From positions 682,001 to 746,000 of the forward strand of contig JAALGY010000059.1 of assembly GCA_032358165.1 (NCBI GenBank): a stretch of DNA of 64,000 nucleotides, read 5' to 3'. Shown piece after piece: positions 50,066 to 60,833 of this stretch (its first letter is position 1; each line of letters begins with the position of its first letter). Source of the stretch: Diplosphaera chodatii. Taxonomy: Eukaryota; Chlorophyta; Trebouxiophyceae; Prasiolales; Stichococcaceae. The translations under genes were made by a program, and so were the position numbers. Below the pieces are notes generated by a model. The model did not search any database. It saw only the letters and a list, made by a program, of their open reading frames with translations, and was not told the DNA's origin.

Positions 50066-50485
50066 GGACTCCCACCGCCGCTCACCCTCACCAACACCTT
50101 CACACTTCGTCAGCCAGCACCAGCATTCATCTGCACCATCACTTGCAGTCCCCTCTTGGACTCCCACCGCCGCTCACCTTCACCTACACCTTCACACCTT
50201 GCCAGCCAGCACCCGCCTTCACCTTCACCTTCACCTTCAGTCCCATCCTGGACTCCCACCGCCGCTCACCCTCACCTACACCTTCACACTTCGTCAGCCG
50301 GCACCAGCTTTCACCTTCACCGTCACTCTCAGTCCCCTCCTGGACTCCAACCGCCGCTCGCCTTCGCCTACACCTTCACACTTCGTCAGCCAGCGTTCGC
50401 CTTCGTCTTCACCGTCACTTGCAGTCCCCTCCTGGACTCCCACCGCCGCTCACCCTCGCCTACACCTTCACACCTTGCCAGCCAT
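50066..50485 (+). repeat. 92-bp tandem repeat, about 4.5 copies
   Basis: Units start at 50066, 50158, 50250, 50342 and 50434, a constant 92-base step, each opening ggactcccaccgccgctcac and carrying ccttcac-type runs. Because 92 is not a multiple of three, the frame rotates from unit to unit, which argues that the array is non-coding. It follows the LINE-B ORF and stops at a LINE-A tail. Confidence 0.93.
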
Positions 50486-50947
50486 TGACATTGACATTGA
50501 TTACATACTGGTGGTGGGCCATTTTGGCCTAGCCACAGGCTCTGGCGGAAAAACCCAGAGCAACATGCACAACGAGTCGTGTACGAAACCGTTCACTCCC
50601 CGCTGACAGAATGGTTCCACTCAATCCCGGTTGGATGCACACCCCTCCAACTCTGCACATTGATTGTGACAACCCCGCAAAAAGGCTGCCAGTTGTCTGG
50701 CATCCTGCTGCATAAAGTCCGCCACTGATGTGATGTTGCTGTCCTCAAACAGCTCCGAATGCTGCACCCTCTGATCTACTAGGGTTGGACACCCCCAGAC
50801 CATATGCGCCTCATCATCCACCACGCCGCAGCTACACCGCTGACACAGCCGCTCTGCCCGTGGCAGCCGCTGCCACCTCCCTGTCTCCACCCTCAGCATG
50901 TGACTGCCCATGCGAAACTGTGCTAACCGCCGACGACCGGTCATCAA
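50484..50947 (-). mobile_element. LINE-A 3' copy (A1)
   Basis: The antisense tail (attgacattgacattgatta) is followed by the 3' UTR and the last 108 codons of the LINE-A ORF, ending ELEGCASNRD. It includes the zinc-knuckle-like CQRCSCGVVDDEAHMVWGCP. 5'-truncated. Confidence 0.85.
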
Positions 50948-51425
50948 AACTGGTGAATCTCTATGGCCCAGGGATGTCCACTATCTCCAACCCTTTTCGG
51001 GATTTACATTGACGATTTCCAAGCGGAGCTGGAGGCCGCTGGCGGGGACCTGGACCTGCCCACCCTGTGTGGTGTGCAGGACCTGCCCTCTTCTATGCAG
51101 ATGACCTGGACCTGGTGTCCACGTCCGGGCTGCATACACCACGACCTTTGTCTTCTTCACGTTGACGGTGAGGCGCCAGCGCTTGCAGTACGACTCCAGC
51201 AGGTCGAGCTGCGCCTGCAGGCCGCGTACGGACGTGACATTGATTATAATACGTACGCGGCCTGCAGGCGCAGCTCGACCTGCTGGAGTCGTACTGCAAG
51301 CGCTGGCGCCTCACCGTCAACGTGAAGAAGACGAAGGTCGTGGTGTATGCAGCCCAGGCTGCTGCACCACCGGTTCTCACCTACATGCATGCTCCCATCG
51401 AAGTGCTGGACTCGTTTACCTATCT
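50943..51425 (+). mobile_element. LINE-A RT fragment (A2), rearranged
   Basis: After a 28-bp scrap of the (CAAA)n element, the RT palm resumes at GCPLSPTLFGIYIDDFQAEL. A missing base near 51079 breaks the frame just before the YADD region. The segment 51127-51230 is inverted relative to normal order, and the sequence then continues normally through VNVKKTKVVVYAAQAAAPPV to LDSFTYL at 51424. Not functional. Confidence 0.8.
51127..51355. repeat. 104-bp near-perfect inverted repeat with a 21-bp loop
   Basis: The left arm 51127-51230 is the reverse complement of the right arm 51252-51355 with a single mismatch. The 21-base loop contains gtgacattgattataat, resembling the LINE-A 3' tail. The right arm is normal LINE-A RT sequence. 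Confidence 0.95.
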
Positions 51426-51713
51426 GATGCAGCAGCCCAACTGGTCGACATCGCAGCGGTAGCTGACGCCGCCCAGGTACCTGATGACATGCATGCTGTG
51501 GGCATGCAGTTCGACCAGTTTATCGAGACCACGCAGGCTGAGGTGGCTGCAACAGCGCCGGCCGCCAAGGGGCGGGGGCGTGACCGCAACGCTGTGCCCC
51601 GCTGGTGGGACGCTGAACTGGCCCGCGGGCGCCGCGCAGCGCGGCAAGCCGCGCGTCGCGACCCGCAGTCAGCTGCTGCTCGCGCACTACGCCAGCAGTA
51701 CCAGCACCTGTGA
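51426..51713 (+). mobile_element. LINE endonuclease-RT linker fragment
   Basis: The frame encodes FDQFIETTQAEVAATAPAAK, then RWWDAELARGRRAARQAARR DPQSAAARALRQQY, the Arg/Trp-rich helical linker that normally lies between endonuclease and RT in LINE proteins. Here it sits between later LINE-A segments, so the order is scrambled. Confidence 0.6.
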
Positions 51714-52232
51714 ACAGTGACAACTACCAGTTGGCCGGCTACTTGCAGGCAGTCGCCTCCAAGACCGGTCGTCGGCGGTTAGCACAGTTTCGCATGGGCA
51801 GTCACATGCTGGGGGTGGAGACAGGGAGGTGGCAGCGGCTGCCGCGGGCAGAGCGGCTGTGCCAGCGGTGTAGCTGCGGTGTGGTGGATGATGAGGCGCA
51901 TATGGTCTGGGGGTGTCCAGCCCTAGTAGATCAGAGGGTGCAGCATTCCGAGCTGTTTGAGGACAGCAACATCACATCAGTGGCGGACTTTATGCAACAG
52001 GATGCCGGGCAACTGGCAGCCTTTTTGCGGGGTTGTCATGATCAATGTGCAGAGTTGGAGGGGTGTGCATCCAACCGGGATTGAGTTGAACCATTCTGTC
52101 AGCGGGGAGTGCACGGTTTCGTACACGACTCGTTGCGCATGTTGCTCTGGGTTTTCCCGCCAGAGCCTGTGGCTAGGCCAAAATGGCCCACCACCAGTAT
52201 GTAATCAATGTCAATGTCAATGACCTGCTACG
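51710..52232 (+). mobile_element. LINE-A 3' copy (A3)
   Basis: The last 125 codons of the LINE-A ORF (NSDNYQLAGYLQAVASKTGR to CASNRD, stop at 52082-52084), the 3' UTR with the gccagagcctgtggctaggc hairpin, and the tail taatcaatgtcaatgtcaatg. Confidence 0.88.
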
Positions 52233-52345
52233 CCGCACACAGCGCCAGTGGACCCGCAGTCAGGCTCTTTCTCTCACTGAAATGGCTCGCTCTACCAACT
52301 CCAAAAAGGTCTGGCAGAAGTTCAAACCTGCTAAGAAGCACTTTT
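52233..52345 (+). mobile_element. LINE EN-RT linker fragment
   Basis: The short frame DLLRRTQRQWTRSQALSLTE MARSTNSKKVWQKFKPAKKH resembles the helical stretch before the RT domain (the KxFWxxxKP pattern). It directly follows the A3 tail. Confidence 0.5.
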
Positions 52346-53424
52346 CCGTTTTCACCGTGCCAGGGGGAGGGGCCCCTGGCACGGCCTGCCGCTGCTCCCA
52401 TACGCATCTTCATCGCCTTCGCCACTCTTGCTTGCCTCCACGAGCAGCGTGCCAGCCTTGCGGCCCATCACACCAGCCCAAACTGTTGCCATCCTGGAAT
52501 GGAATGGAAAGCGGTAACAGCACCACACCTCTACCAGCCACACCTGACGTCAACACCGCTTCTACGCTCACACAGCCACTCAGCACCTTCTTCCCTAAAA
52601 AACATCCTTCCGGTCAAAGGTTCTCTTTTCCATCGCTATTTGCAACTTCCCTTACCGCTTTCCATTCCATTCTTCATCGTCATCAAACGCAAGCCGCGCA
52701 AACGGAAAGTCCACAGTCGCCGCCTCCGACCCCCAAACCCCTCAGCACGCCTCCACCAGCCAGCCCCCTCAACGCCGTCTCCTACGGTTCTACGCCTTCA
52801 CCATCACCTTCAGCAGCTTCTACATCGTCATAGGAGCCGCCTGCAGCCGGCCCTACGTCGCTAGCCAGACTTCGGGGGCAGTTCGGTTTGGTGATCAGCA
52901 GGGATCCCGCAGCACAGCGGTTTCGGAAACCGCCTTCACAGCCTGGCTGGCGTCACCACAGCTCTGCAGCCATCACACACGGTGTCATGATACGCTTGAC
53001 AGCCATTAGCCCGCCATCAGCCTTCACAGCAGCCGCTTCAGCTGCCTGCGCCGCATGCGCGACTGCGCTGCTGCAGGCTTGGTCACCCTGTAGCGGCCAG
53101 GCGCACGTTCAGCGTTCAGCGGCGTACAGCATCCATCTACGCAGCTTCAGCAGCCTCGGCTCTTGTTAGATCCAGTTTGCAGCGGTTTGGGGGAGCCGCT
53201 TCAGACTGGCGTCTGGCATCAGCTGCGCCGCCCTGCCATCGACAGCCGACATTCACAGACCTTTCTTCTCAGACTGCAGATGCACATACTCGCGACTGTG
53301 TCACATCGTCATACCAGCGTGTGCTGCCTCCTCAGCCATGCAGCTTCACCATTGCCAGCTGCCGCCGCCGCTGCTTGCCGCATCTGCCCTTGCCGCAGTC
53401 TGCCGCTAGCTTCGGCCGCATTAC
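52346..53424. other. Unassigned island sequence with a partial SINE-like copy
   Basis: About 1.1 kb without a recognised gene. A 3' piece of the SINE/MITE-like element (aacatccttccggtcaaagg ... taccgctttccatt) lies at about 52601-52668, and a scrap of its opposite end lies at about 52494-52515. The rest is Pro/Ser/Ala-coding in several frames with no motif. Confidence 0.5.
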
Positions 53425-54404
53425 ATGACATTGACATTGATTACATACTGGTGGAATGGATGGAAAGCGGTAAGGGAAGTTGCAAATAGCGATGGAAAAG
53501 AGAACCTTTGACCGGAAGGCTGTCTGTGTATTGCGTTTTTCAACGACTTATATACACAAACAATGGTGGGCAGATTGCCGAGGCAACCACTTGCATAGGG
53601 TGGGGTGGGTTGGTCCCGCACGGAACTAGACCCGAAACTTCCGCCACCGTCAGGGATCGAACCGAGTCCCTCACGATGTCCAATGAATGGAAAGCGGTAA
53701 GGGAGTGGTGGGCCATTTTGGCCTAGCCACAGGCTCTGGCGGGAAAACCCAGAGCAACATGCGCAACGAGTCGTGTACGAAACCGTGCACTCCCCGCTGA
53801 CAGAATGGTTCAACTCAATCCCGGTTGGATGCACACCCCTCCAACTCTGCACATTGATCATGACAACCCCGCAAAAAGGCTGCCAGTTGCCCGGCATCCT
53901 GTTGCATAAAGTCCGCCACTGATGTGATGTTGCTGTCCTCAAACAGCTCCGAATGCTGCACCCTCTGATCTACTAGGGCTGGACACCCCCAGACCATATG
54001 CGCCTCATCATCCATCACACCGCAGCTACACCGCTGACACAGCCGCTCTGCCCGCGGCAGCCGCTGCCACCTCCCTGTCTCCACCCCCAGCATGTGACTG
54101 CCCATGCGAAACTGTGCTAACCGCCGACGACCGGTCTTGGAGGCGACTGCCTGCAAGTAGCCGGCCAACTGGTAGTTGTCACTGTTCACAGGGCCCCTGA
54201 CTCCCAGCCACTCACGCACTTTGCGCAAGTCGCTGCCATTCACAGCATCGAAGGTGCGGCGCTGCAGGTGTGCAGTGACAACAGATGTGTCAATGCGCTG
54301 CGGCACGCCGTCAACGATGGGTGACATGAAGTGCAGGAACGAACACACCTGGGCAGCCCAGCATGCTGAGCTGCTTGTGCTGCGCCCCGGCCGGGTGGCC
54401 ATAT
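53425..54404 (-). pseudogene. LINE-A 3' copy (A4), interrupted in its 3' UTR
   Basis: The antisense tail begins near 53427; a SINE/MITE-like insertion at 53455-53704 splits the 3' UTR. The ORF portion ends CASNRD at 53815 and reads back through FLHFMSPIVDGVPQRIDTSV to the ATRPGRSTSSSACWA region. It is 5'-truncated at about 54404, where the (CAAA)n element begins. Confidence 0.85.
53455..53704 (-). repeat. SINE/MITE-like insertion in LINE-A copy A4
   Basis: A 250-bp insert in the LINE-A 3' UTR, antisense to the copy at 48322. The host reads ctggtggtgggcc elsewhere; here gtgg is found on both sides (53451-53454 and 53705-53708), a 4-bp target duplication. Confidence 0.85.
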
Positions 54405-54795
54405 TAGCAGTGGGCCATAGAGACTCACCAGTTTTGATGGCATTACCTAGTACAGGACATTGCATTTGTGCCCTGGGTGATTGGGACCGCGCTGTTGGCG
54501 TTGCTGACTTTCGCCGTTCTTAGCCTTTGCAGCACATTTGCAGCCATGCAGCTTAGACTTCCTCATCGGGACTATTGCCTTGCGCTGGTTTCATGGGCCC
54601 TGCATTCCCTTGTGGTTTCAGTGTCCTCCATCTACATGTTTCGAACACTTGATGTTTGACGTGATATTCATTCGCCGCTCTCATGTTCACATGTGAGAAG
54701 CCGCATTGTGCCGCAGAGCCTTGCTATTGAGCTTGGTTCTGGTCTGGACGCCCTTTGTAAAAAACAAACAAATAAAAAACAAACAAAGAAGCATC
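54405..54795 (+). mobile_element. (CAAA)n-tailed element copy, inverted relative to 48811-49181
   Basis: About 390 bp almost the same as the reverse complement of 48811-49181, ending gccctttgtaaaaaacaaac and further CAAA units. It carries the small hydrophobic ORF at 54468-54659 (MPWVIGTALLALLTFAVLSL ...), here with a real ATG. Confidence 0.8.
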
Positions 54796-55045
54796 ATGTA
54801 GATGATGTGATGCTCGAGTCCTTCCGTAAACTACTGGATGCCCCCACACTTCCATCAAGCACTGCAGGTACCTCGGGTAGTGGTGCTGCGCCACCTTTTG
54901 CCGACGGGAGCGAGCTCAACTCGCCCTTCACAGCCGGCGCCGTGCAAGAGGCTATAGGAGCCCTGCGCGGAGGCAAAGCAACGGTGGGGTTGCTCAAATT
55001 GGATGCTTTATCTGTTGCAGCGGCGCAGCTTGCACCCTGTCTTGC
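54796..55045 (+). mobile_element. LINE-A fragment just upstream of the RT domain (A5)
   Basis: It encodes VMLESFRKLLDAPTLPSSTA, then ELNSPFTAGAVQEAIGALRG GKATVGLLKLDALSVAAAQL, the pre-RT region that in copy A10 runs straight into the RT. At 55045 it is cut by the tail of an antisense LINE-A copy. Confidence 0.75.
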
Positions 55046-56222
55046 CATTGACATTGACATTGATTACATACTGGTGGTGGGCCATTTTGGCCTAGCCACA
55101 GGCTCTGGCGGGAAAAACCCAGAGCAACATGCACAACGAGTCGTGTACGAAACCGTGCACTCCCCGCTGACAGAATGGTTCCACTCAATCCCGGTTGGAT
55201 GCACACCCCTCCAACTCTGCACATTGATCATGACAACCCCGCAAAAAGGCTGCCAGTTGCCCGGCATCCTGCTGCATGAAGTCCGCCACTGATGTGATGT
55301 TGCTGTCCTCAAACAGCTCCGAATGCTGCACCCTCTGATCTACTAGGGCTGGACACCCCCAGACCATATGCGCCTCATCATCCACCACGCCGCAGCTACA
55401 CCGCTGACACAGCCGCTCTGCCCGCGGCAGCCGCTGCCACCTCCCTGTCTCCACCCCCAGCATGTGACTGCCCATGCGAAACTGTGCTAACCGCCGACGA
55501 CCGGTCTTGGAGGCGACTGCCTGCAAGTAGCCGGCCAACTGGTAGTTGTCACTGTTCACAGGGCCCCTGACTCCCAGCCACTCATGCACTTTGCGCAAGT
55601 CGCTGCCATTCACAGCATCGAAGGTGCGGCGCTGCAGGTGAGCAGTGACAACAGATGTGTCAATGCGCTGCGGCACGCCGTCAACGATGGGTGACATGAA
55701 GTGCAGGAACGAACACACCTGGGCAGCCCAGCATGCTGAGCTGCTGGTGCTGCGCCCCGGCCGTGTGGCCAGAGCACAGTTCTCCAGGAATGCCTGCTTG
55801 GTGAGGCGGGTGTCCGGCATTGCGACCAGCCGGTTCCAGAACCGGCAGATGGCCAGCGTTGCCGTGTGCGCCACTGGGAACCGCCCAAGCTCCCCCAACA
55901 CCGCCACGTTGGGAGTGCCTGTGCGCACGCCAAGAACAGACCGAAGGAACTTCCGATGGACAAGCTCACAAGTATCCATGCCAGTACCACATAACGCCCC
56001 AGGTCCCCATGTTTCAACACCGTATAGCATAACAGGACGTACTAGTGCATCAAACAAATGCAGCTGCAGTGCTGGGTCATGCAGGCTCAGGTCATGGCAA
56101 CGATGCTGCAATGCAAGTGCGGCGCGCTGGGCGGAGGCCGCTCTGCCGATGCTAGCGGCAGCAAAAGAACTACAAGTAGAGATATCAACCCCCAGATAGG
56201 TAAACGAGTCCAGCACTTGCAT
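55046..56222 (-). pseudogene. LINE-A copy A6, RT thumb to 3' end
   Basis: The antisense tail at 55046 is followed by the 3' UTR and a 345-codon open frame ending CASNRD at 55185. Reading inward it covers LDSFTYLGVDISTCSSFAAA, LFDALVRPVMLYGVETWGPG and KFLRSVLGVRTGTPNVAVLG to the zinc-knuckle end. The frame is intact but 5'-truncated, lacking the RT palm and the endonuclease. Confidence 0.88.
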
Positions 56223-57787
56223 GTATTTTTAACTCGTGTCAACGAGTTGCAGCATTGCCAAGGAGCTGGGCATTGTGCGGCATCACGCCAATTCATAAGG
56301 GGGGCGACACATCTGATCCGGGTAATTACCGTGGCATTGCTGTTGGGTCTCTGTTGGCAAAACTATATGCTTGCATGCTTAACGAAAAGCTTATGAGGTG
56401 GACCAAGCAGCACCAGCTGCGCGCACGCGGACAGGCGGGCTTCCGCAAGGACCACCGCACCACCGATCAAACCTTCATCGTTCGCACCCTCATCGAGAAG
56501 GCCAAGGCAGATAAGCAGCCTCTGTACTCTTGCTTTGTCGATTTCAAGAAGGCGTACGATACTGTACCTCGTGATTTGCTTTGGGAGAAGCTGCAGCGGA
56601 TTGGGGTGCATGGGGAGTTTCTGAGGGGGGTGCAGGCACTGTATGCTGATGTGCCAATGGCATTGCAGTTTGAGGAGGGAATGTCCGATACATTCCAGAG
56701 CACTTTGGGTGTTAAGCAGGGATGTCCACTATCTCCAACCCTTTTCGGGATTTACATTGACGACTTCCAAGCGGAGCTGGAGGCCGCCGGCGGGGACCTG
56801 GACCTGCCCACCCTGTGTGGTGTGCAGGCACCTGCCCTCTTCTATGCAGATGACCTGGACCTGGTGTCCACGTCCGTACGCGGCCTGCAGGCGCAGCTCG
56901 ACCTGCTGGAGTCGTACTGCAAGCGCTGGTGGCGGTGTTGGGGGAGCTTGGGCGGTTCCCAGTGGCGCACACGGCAACGCTGGCCATCTGCCGGTTCTGG
57001 AACCGGCTGGTCGCAATCCCGGACACCCGCCTCACCAAGCAGGCATTCCTGGAGAACTGTGCTCTGGCCACACGGCCGGGGCGCAGCACCAGCAGCTCAG
57101 CATGCTGGGCTGCCCAGGTGTGTTCGTTCCTGCACTTCATGTCACCCATCGTTGACGGCGTGCCGCAGCGCATTGACACATCTGTTGTCACTGCACACCT
57201 GCAGCGCCGCACCTTCGATGCTGTGAATGGCAGCGACTTGCGCAAAGTGCGTGAGTGGCTGGGAGTCAGGGGCCCTGTGAACAGTGACAACTACCAGATG
57301 GCCGGCTACTTGCAGGCAGTCGCCTCCAAGACCGGTCGTCGGCGGTTAGCACAGTTTCGCATGGGCAGTCACATGCTGGGGGTGGAAACAGGGAGGTGGC
57401 AGCGGCTGCCGCGGGCAGAGCGGCTGTGTCAGCGGTGTAACTGCGGCGTGGTGGATGATGAGGCGCATATGGTCTGGGGGTGTCCAGCCCTAGTAGATCA
57501 GAGGGTGCAGCATTCGGAGCTGTTTGAGGACAGCAACATCACATCAGTGGCGGACTTTATGCAGCAGGATGCCGGGCAACTGGCAGCCTTTTTGCGGGGT
57601 TGTCATGATCAATGTGCAGAGTTGGAGGGGTGTGCATCCAACCGGGATTGAGTGGAACCATTCTGTCAGCGGGGAGTGAACGGTTTCGTACACGACTCGT
57701 TGTGCATGTTGCTCTGGGTTTTTCCGCCAGAGCCTGTGGCTAGGCCAAAATGGCCCACCACCAGTATGTAATCAATGTCAAATGTCA
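56217..57787 (+). pseudogene. LINE-A copy A7, RT with internal deletion
   Basis: It starts at ...RSWALCGITPIHKGGD head-to-head with A6. RT motifs are clear: PGNYRGIAVGSLLAKLY, FVDFKKAYDTVPRDLLW, GVKQGCPLSPTLFGIYIDD and LFYADDLDLVSTS. After ESYCKRW a deletion joins the frame out of phase to the VAVLGELGRFP region. The C-terminal part is open (56929-57651, ending CASNRD). The 3' UTR and a tail with tcaatgtcaaatgtcaa follow. Confidence 0.9.
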
Positions 57788-57955
57788 AGTTGGAGGGGTG
57801 TGCATCCAACCGGGATTGAGTGGAACCATTCTGTCAGCGGGGAGTGCACGGTTTCGTACACGACTCGTTGTGCATGTTGCTCTGGGTTTTTCCGCCAGAG
57901 CCTGTGGCTAGGCCAAAATGGCCCACCACCAGTATGTAATCAATGTCAAATGTCA
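57788..57955 (+). repeat. Direct duplicate of the LINE-A 3' tail
   Basis: From gttggaggggtgtgcatcca to the tail repeat this is a second copy of the last part of A7, placed immediately after it with almost no change. Confidence 0.85.
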
Positions 57956-58048
57956 ATCTGGGGGTTGATATCTCTACTCGTAGTTCTTTTGCTGCCGCTA
58001 GCATCGGCAGAGCGGCCTCCGCCCAGCGCGCCGCACTTGCATTGCAGC
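57956..58048 (+). mobile_element. LINE-A internal fragment
   Basis: 93 bp encoding LGVDISTRSSFAAASIGRAA SAQRAALALQH, a piece from the middle of the LINE-A ORF, joined directly to LINE-B sequence. Confidence 0.8.
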
Positions 58049-59815
58049 ATGGACCGAGCCTGGACCCTCAGGGTCATGGAGGCCATGCGGTTCGGGGAGG
58101 GCGCCCAGCGTTGGGCTGCCCTCTTCATGACCGACACCCTTGGGCGCATCCGCGTCAACGGCGCCCCCACCGACCCCATCCCCATCAACAGCGGCGCACT
58201 CCAAGGCAGCCCCCCCTCATCACTGCTTTACATCCTGCAGATCCAGACTCTCACCGCTCTCACTCGACGCATGGTCGCCGCTGGCGCCGTGCAAGCCATA
58301 ACCCTCCCCTTCGGCGGAGCTGCTCCCCCTTGCCACATGCACGCCGACGACACCACCATCCACGCCGCCTCCGCCGCGGTCTGCGACAAGGTCATCGAAG
58401 GACCTGTTGCCGCCTTCGCTGCGGCCTCAGGCGCCCAGCTCAACCCCACCAAGACCAAGTCCTTGCTGTTCGGTTCGGCTGCCAGACAACCCGCCCACAC
58501 CAGCGCCACCACCGGCATCACCTACACCCCACACCTCACACATGTCAACCACTTGGGCGTCATCGTCGGCTGCGGCAGCGACGCTGTCGACGCGCGCCAG
58601 CACAAGATCAACTCCCGGATCGGCCTTATTGGCAAGGCGGTCCTGCAGTGGTCCAAGCACGCCGTCTCCTTCTTTGGACGGGCGTTCGTCGGCAGGCAGA
58701 ATCTGCAGTCGCAGCTGGTGCACCTCCTCAGCTTCGACTCCCTCACAGCCCCCCAATTGGCGAAGCTCAACACCATCATCTACAGCTACATCAGTCGCAA
58801 TCGCTACAACACCGACCCCCTCTCCGCCAACTGCAACCCGAAGCGACTGGTGTGCGGCCTCTCCCGACGAGCTGGCGGCGCTGGCGCCCCCGCCCTGGAG
58901 CTCTTTGCCACCGCACTTGCAGCGAAGCGGGCGTTCCGCCTGTTCCAGCCGCAGCCGGCGCTGTGGAAGTCCATTCACGGCTTCCAGCTCATGCGGACCC
59001 CGGCATCCTCCATCTCCCACACCGACGCACCGGCCCGGGCCCTTCACCGCTGGGGCCTCGGACCTGCCATCATGGCATCCACTCTGGACATCGCCACTGT
59101 GCCATCGCTCCCGCCACGCCTGCGCGACGGCATCGCGGCTGCTCACCGCATCGGGATCGGGCGCAACCTGGACCCTGAGCAGCAGCATACGCACCGCCTC
59201 ATCATGCGGGACCGCCTGTTCTTCAGCCGGCGCGCCATCGCAGACCCCACCGCCCACGGCGCCGACCTCATCGGAGCTGCATCCCTGGGCCTCTGGTCCC
59301 TTGACGACCTGCGGGCAGCCATTGAGGGCGACCCCCAGTTCGCTGCTGTTGCACGTGGGGACCTTGCTGTCATCAGGGCCTCCCTTGATGACACCATGCG
59401 GCTGACGCTCGAGGCGAACACCAACCAGGCGGACATGGCAGCGCTTCCCGCCGCCCCACTGCCGCCTCGGCAGTCCACCCGCGCCGTACCGCTGCCGGTG
59501 CCACCAGCCACACCCGAGACCCCTCGCCAGCCGGCGGGCACACACCCTCCGAGCCCTCCAGCGGCGACGCCACCCACGACGTCCAGCCCAGCTGAGCCTC
59601 CTCCCGCTGCTGACGCCCAGGCCAAAGCACCCTTGGCGACCACCCCACTGCCGCCGCCACCTCGCCAAGACGCTCCCTCACCGACCCTCGCACCTCGCCC
59701 CACTCCGCCGCCCACACGACTCACTGGCCACCGACGGCCTGCTGCCCGCCCCCCTGCCACCCGCCCCGCATCACAACGCCGCCGCCTCCCCTCCCTTGTG
59801 CCAGATCACCCGGCC
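58049..59815 (+). pseudogene. LINE-B reverse transcriptase fragment
   Basis: A long open frame (in phase with 57782-60019) beginning DRAWTLRVMEAMRFGEGAQR WAALF. It continues with IRVNGAPTDPIPINSGALQG SPPSSLLYILQ and CHMHADDTTIHAASAAV: the FDxxW, GxxQGxPxSxLLY and ADD motifs of the RT palm. The thumb follows (LNPTKTKSLLFGSA), then a long C-terminal region and a Pro-rich tail. The sequence is clearly different from LINE-A RT (HADD instead of YADD; no zinc-knuckle end). The 5' fingers and the endonuclease are missing; both ends are fused to LINE-A pieces. Confidence 0.8.
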
Positions 59816-60542
59816 GGGGCGAGCCACAGGCTCTGGCGGAAAAACCCAGAGCAACATGCACAACGAGTCGTGTACGAAACCGTGCACTCCCCGCTGACAG
59901 AATGGTTCCACTCAATCCCGGTTGGATGCACACCCCTCCAACTCTGCACATTGATCATGACAACCCCGCAAAAAGGCTGCCAGTTGCCCGGCATCCTGCT
60001 GCATAAAGTCCGCCATTGATGCGATGTTGCTGTCCTCAAACAGCTCCGAATGCTGCACCCTCTGATCTACTAGGGCTGGACACCCCCAGACCATATGCGC
60101 CTCATCATCCACCACGCCGCAGCTACACCGCTGACACAGCCGCTCTGCCCGCGGCAGCCGCTGCCACCTCCCTGTCTCCACCCCTAGCATGTGACTGCCC
60201 ATGCGAAACTGTGCTAACCGCCGACGACCGGTCTTGGAGGCGACTGCCTGCAAGTAGCCGGCCAACTGGTAGTTGTCACCGTTCACAGGGCCCCTGACTC
60301 CCAGCCACTCACGCACTTTGCGCAAGTCGCTGCCATTCACAGCATCGAAGGTGCGGCGTTGCAGGTGTGCAGTGACAACAGATGTGTCAATGCGCTGCGG
60401 CACGCCGTCAACGATGGGTGACATGAAGTGCAGGAACGAACACACCTGGGCAGCCCAGCATGCTGAGCTGCTGGTGCTGCGCCCCGGCCGGCTGGCCAGA
60501 GCACAGTTCTCCAGGAATGCCTGTTTGGTGAGGCGGGTGTAG
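59816..60542 (-). pseudogene. LINE-A 3' copy (A8)
   Basis: Antisense 3' UTR (its tail repeat is lost) and the last 210 or so codons, ending CASNRD at 59912. Its 5' end meets copy A9 head-to-head. Confidence 0.85.
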
Positions 60543-60833
60543 ATCAGAGGGTGCAGCATTCGGAGCTGTTTGAGGACAGCAACATCGCATCAATGGCGGA
60601 CTTTATGCAGCAGGATGCCGGGCAACTGGCAGCCTTTTTGCGGGGTTGTCATGATCAATGTGCAGAGTTGGAGGGGTGTGCATCCAACCGGGATTGAGTG
60701 GAACCATTCTGTCAGCGGGGAGTGAACGGTTTCGTACACGACTCGTTGCGCATGTTGGCCTGGGTTTTTCCGCCAGAGCCTGTGGCTAGGCCAAAATGGC
60801 CCACCACCAGTATGTAATCAATGTCAATGTCAA
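60541..60833 (+). mobile_element. LINE-A 3' end (A9), inverted partner of A8
   Basis: It starts at agatcagagggtgcagcatt and runs through CASNRD, the 3' UTR and the tcaatgtcaatgtcaa tail. It is the reverse complement of 59816-60070, giving an inverted pair with about 470 bp between the arms. Confidence 0.85.

Noticed and set aside
57782..60019. A single intact 745-residue retrotransposon protein
   Set aside because: The frame is a chance fusion of a LINE-A tail duplicate, a LINE-A scrap, LINE-B RT and an antisense LINE-A end; it is not one ancestral gene.
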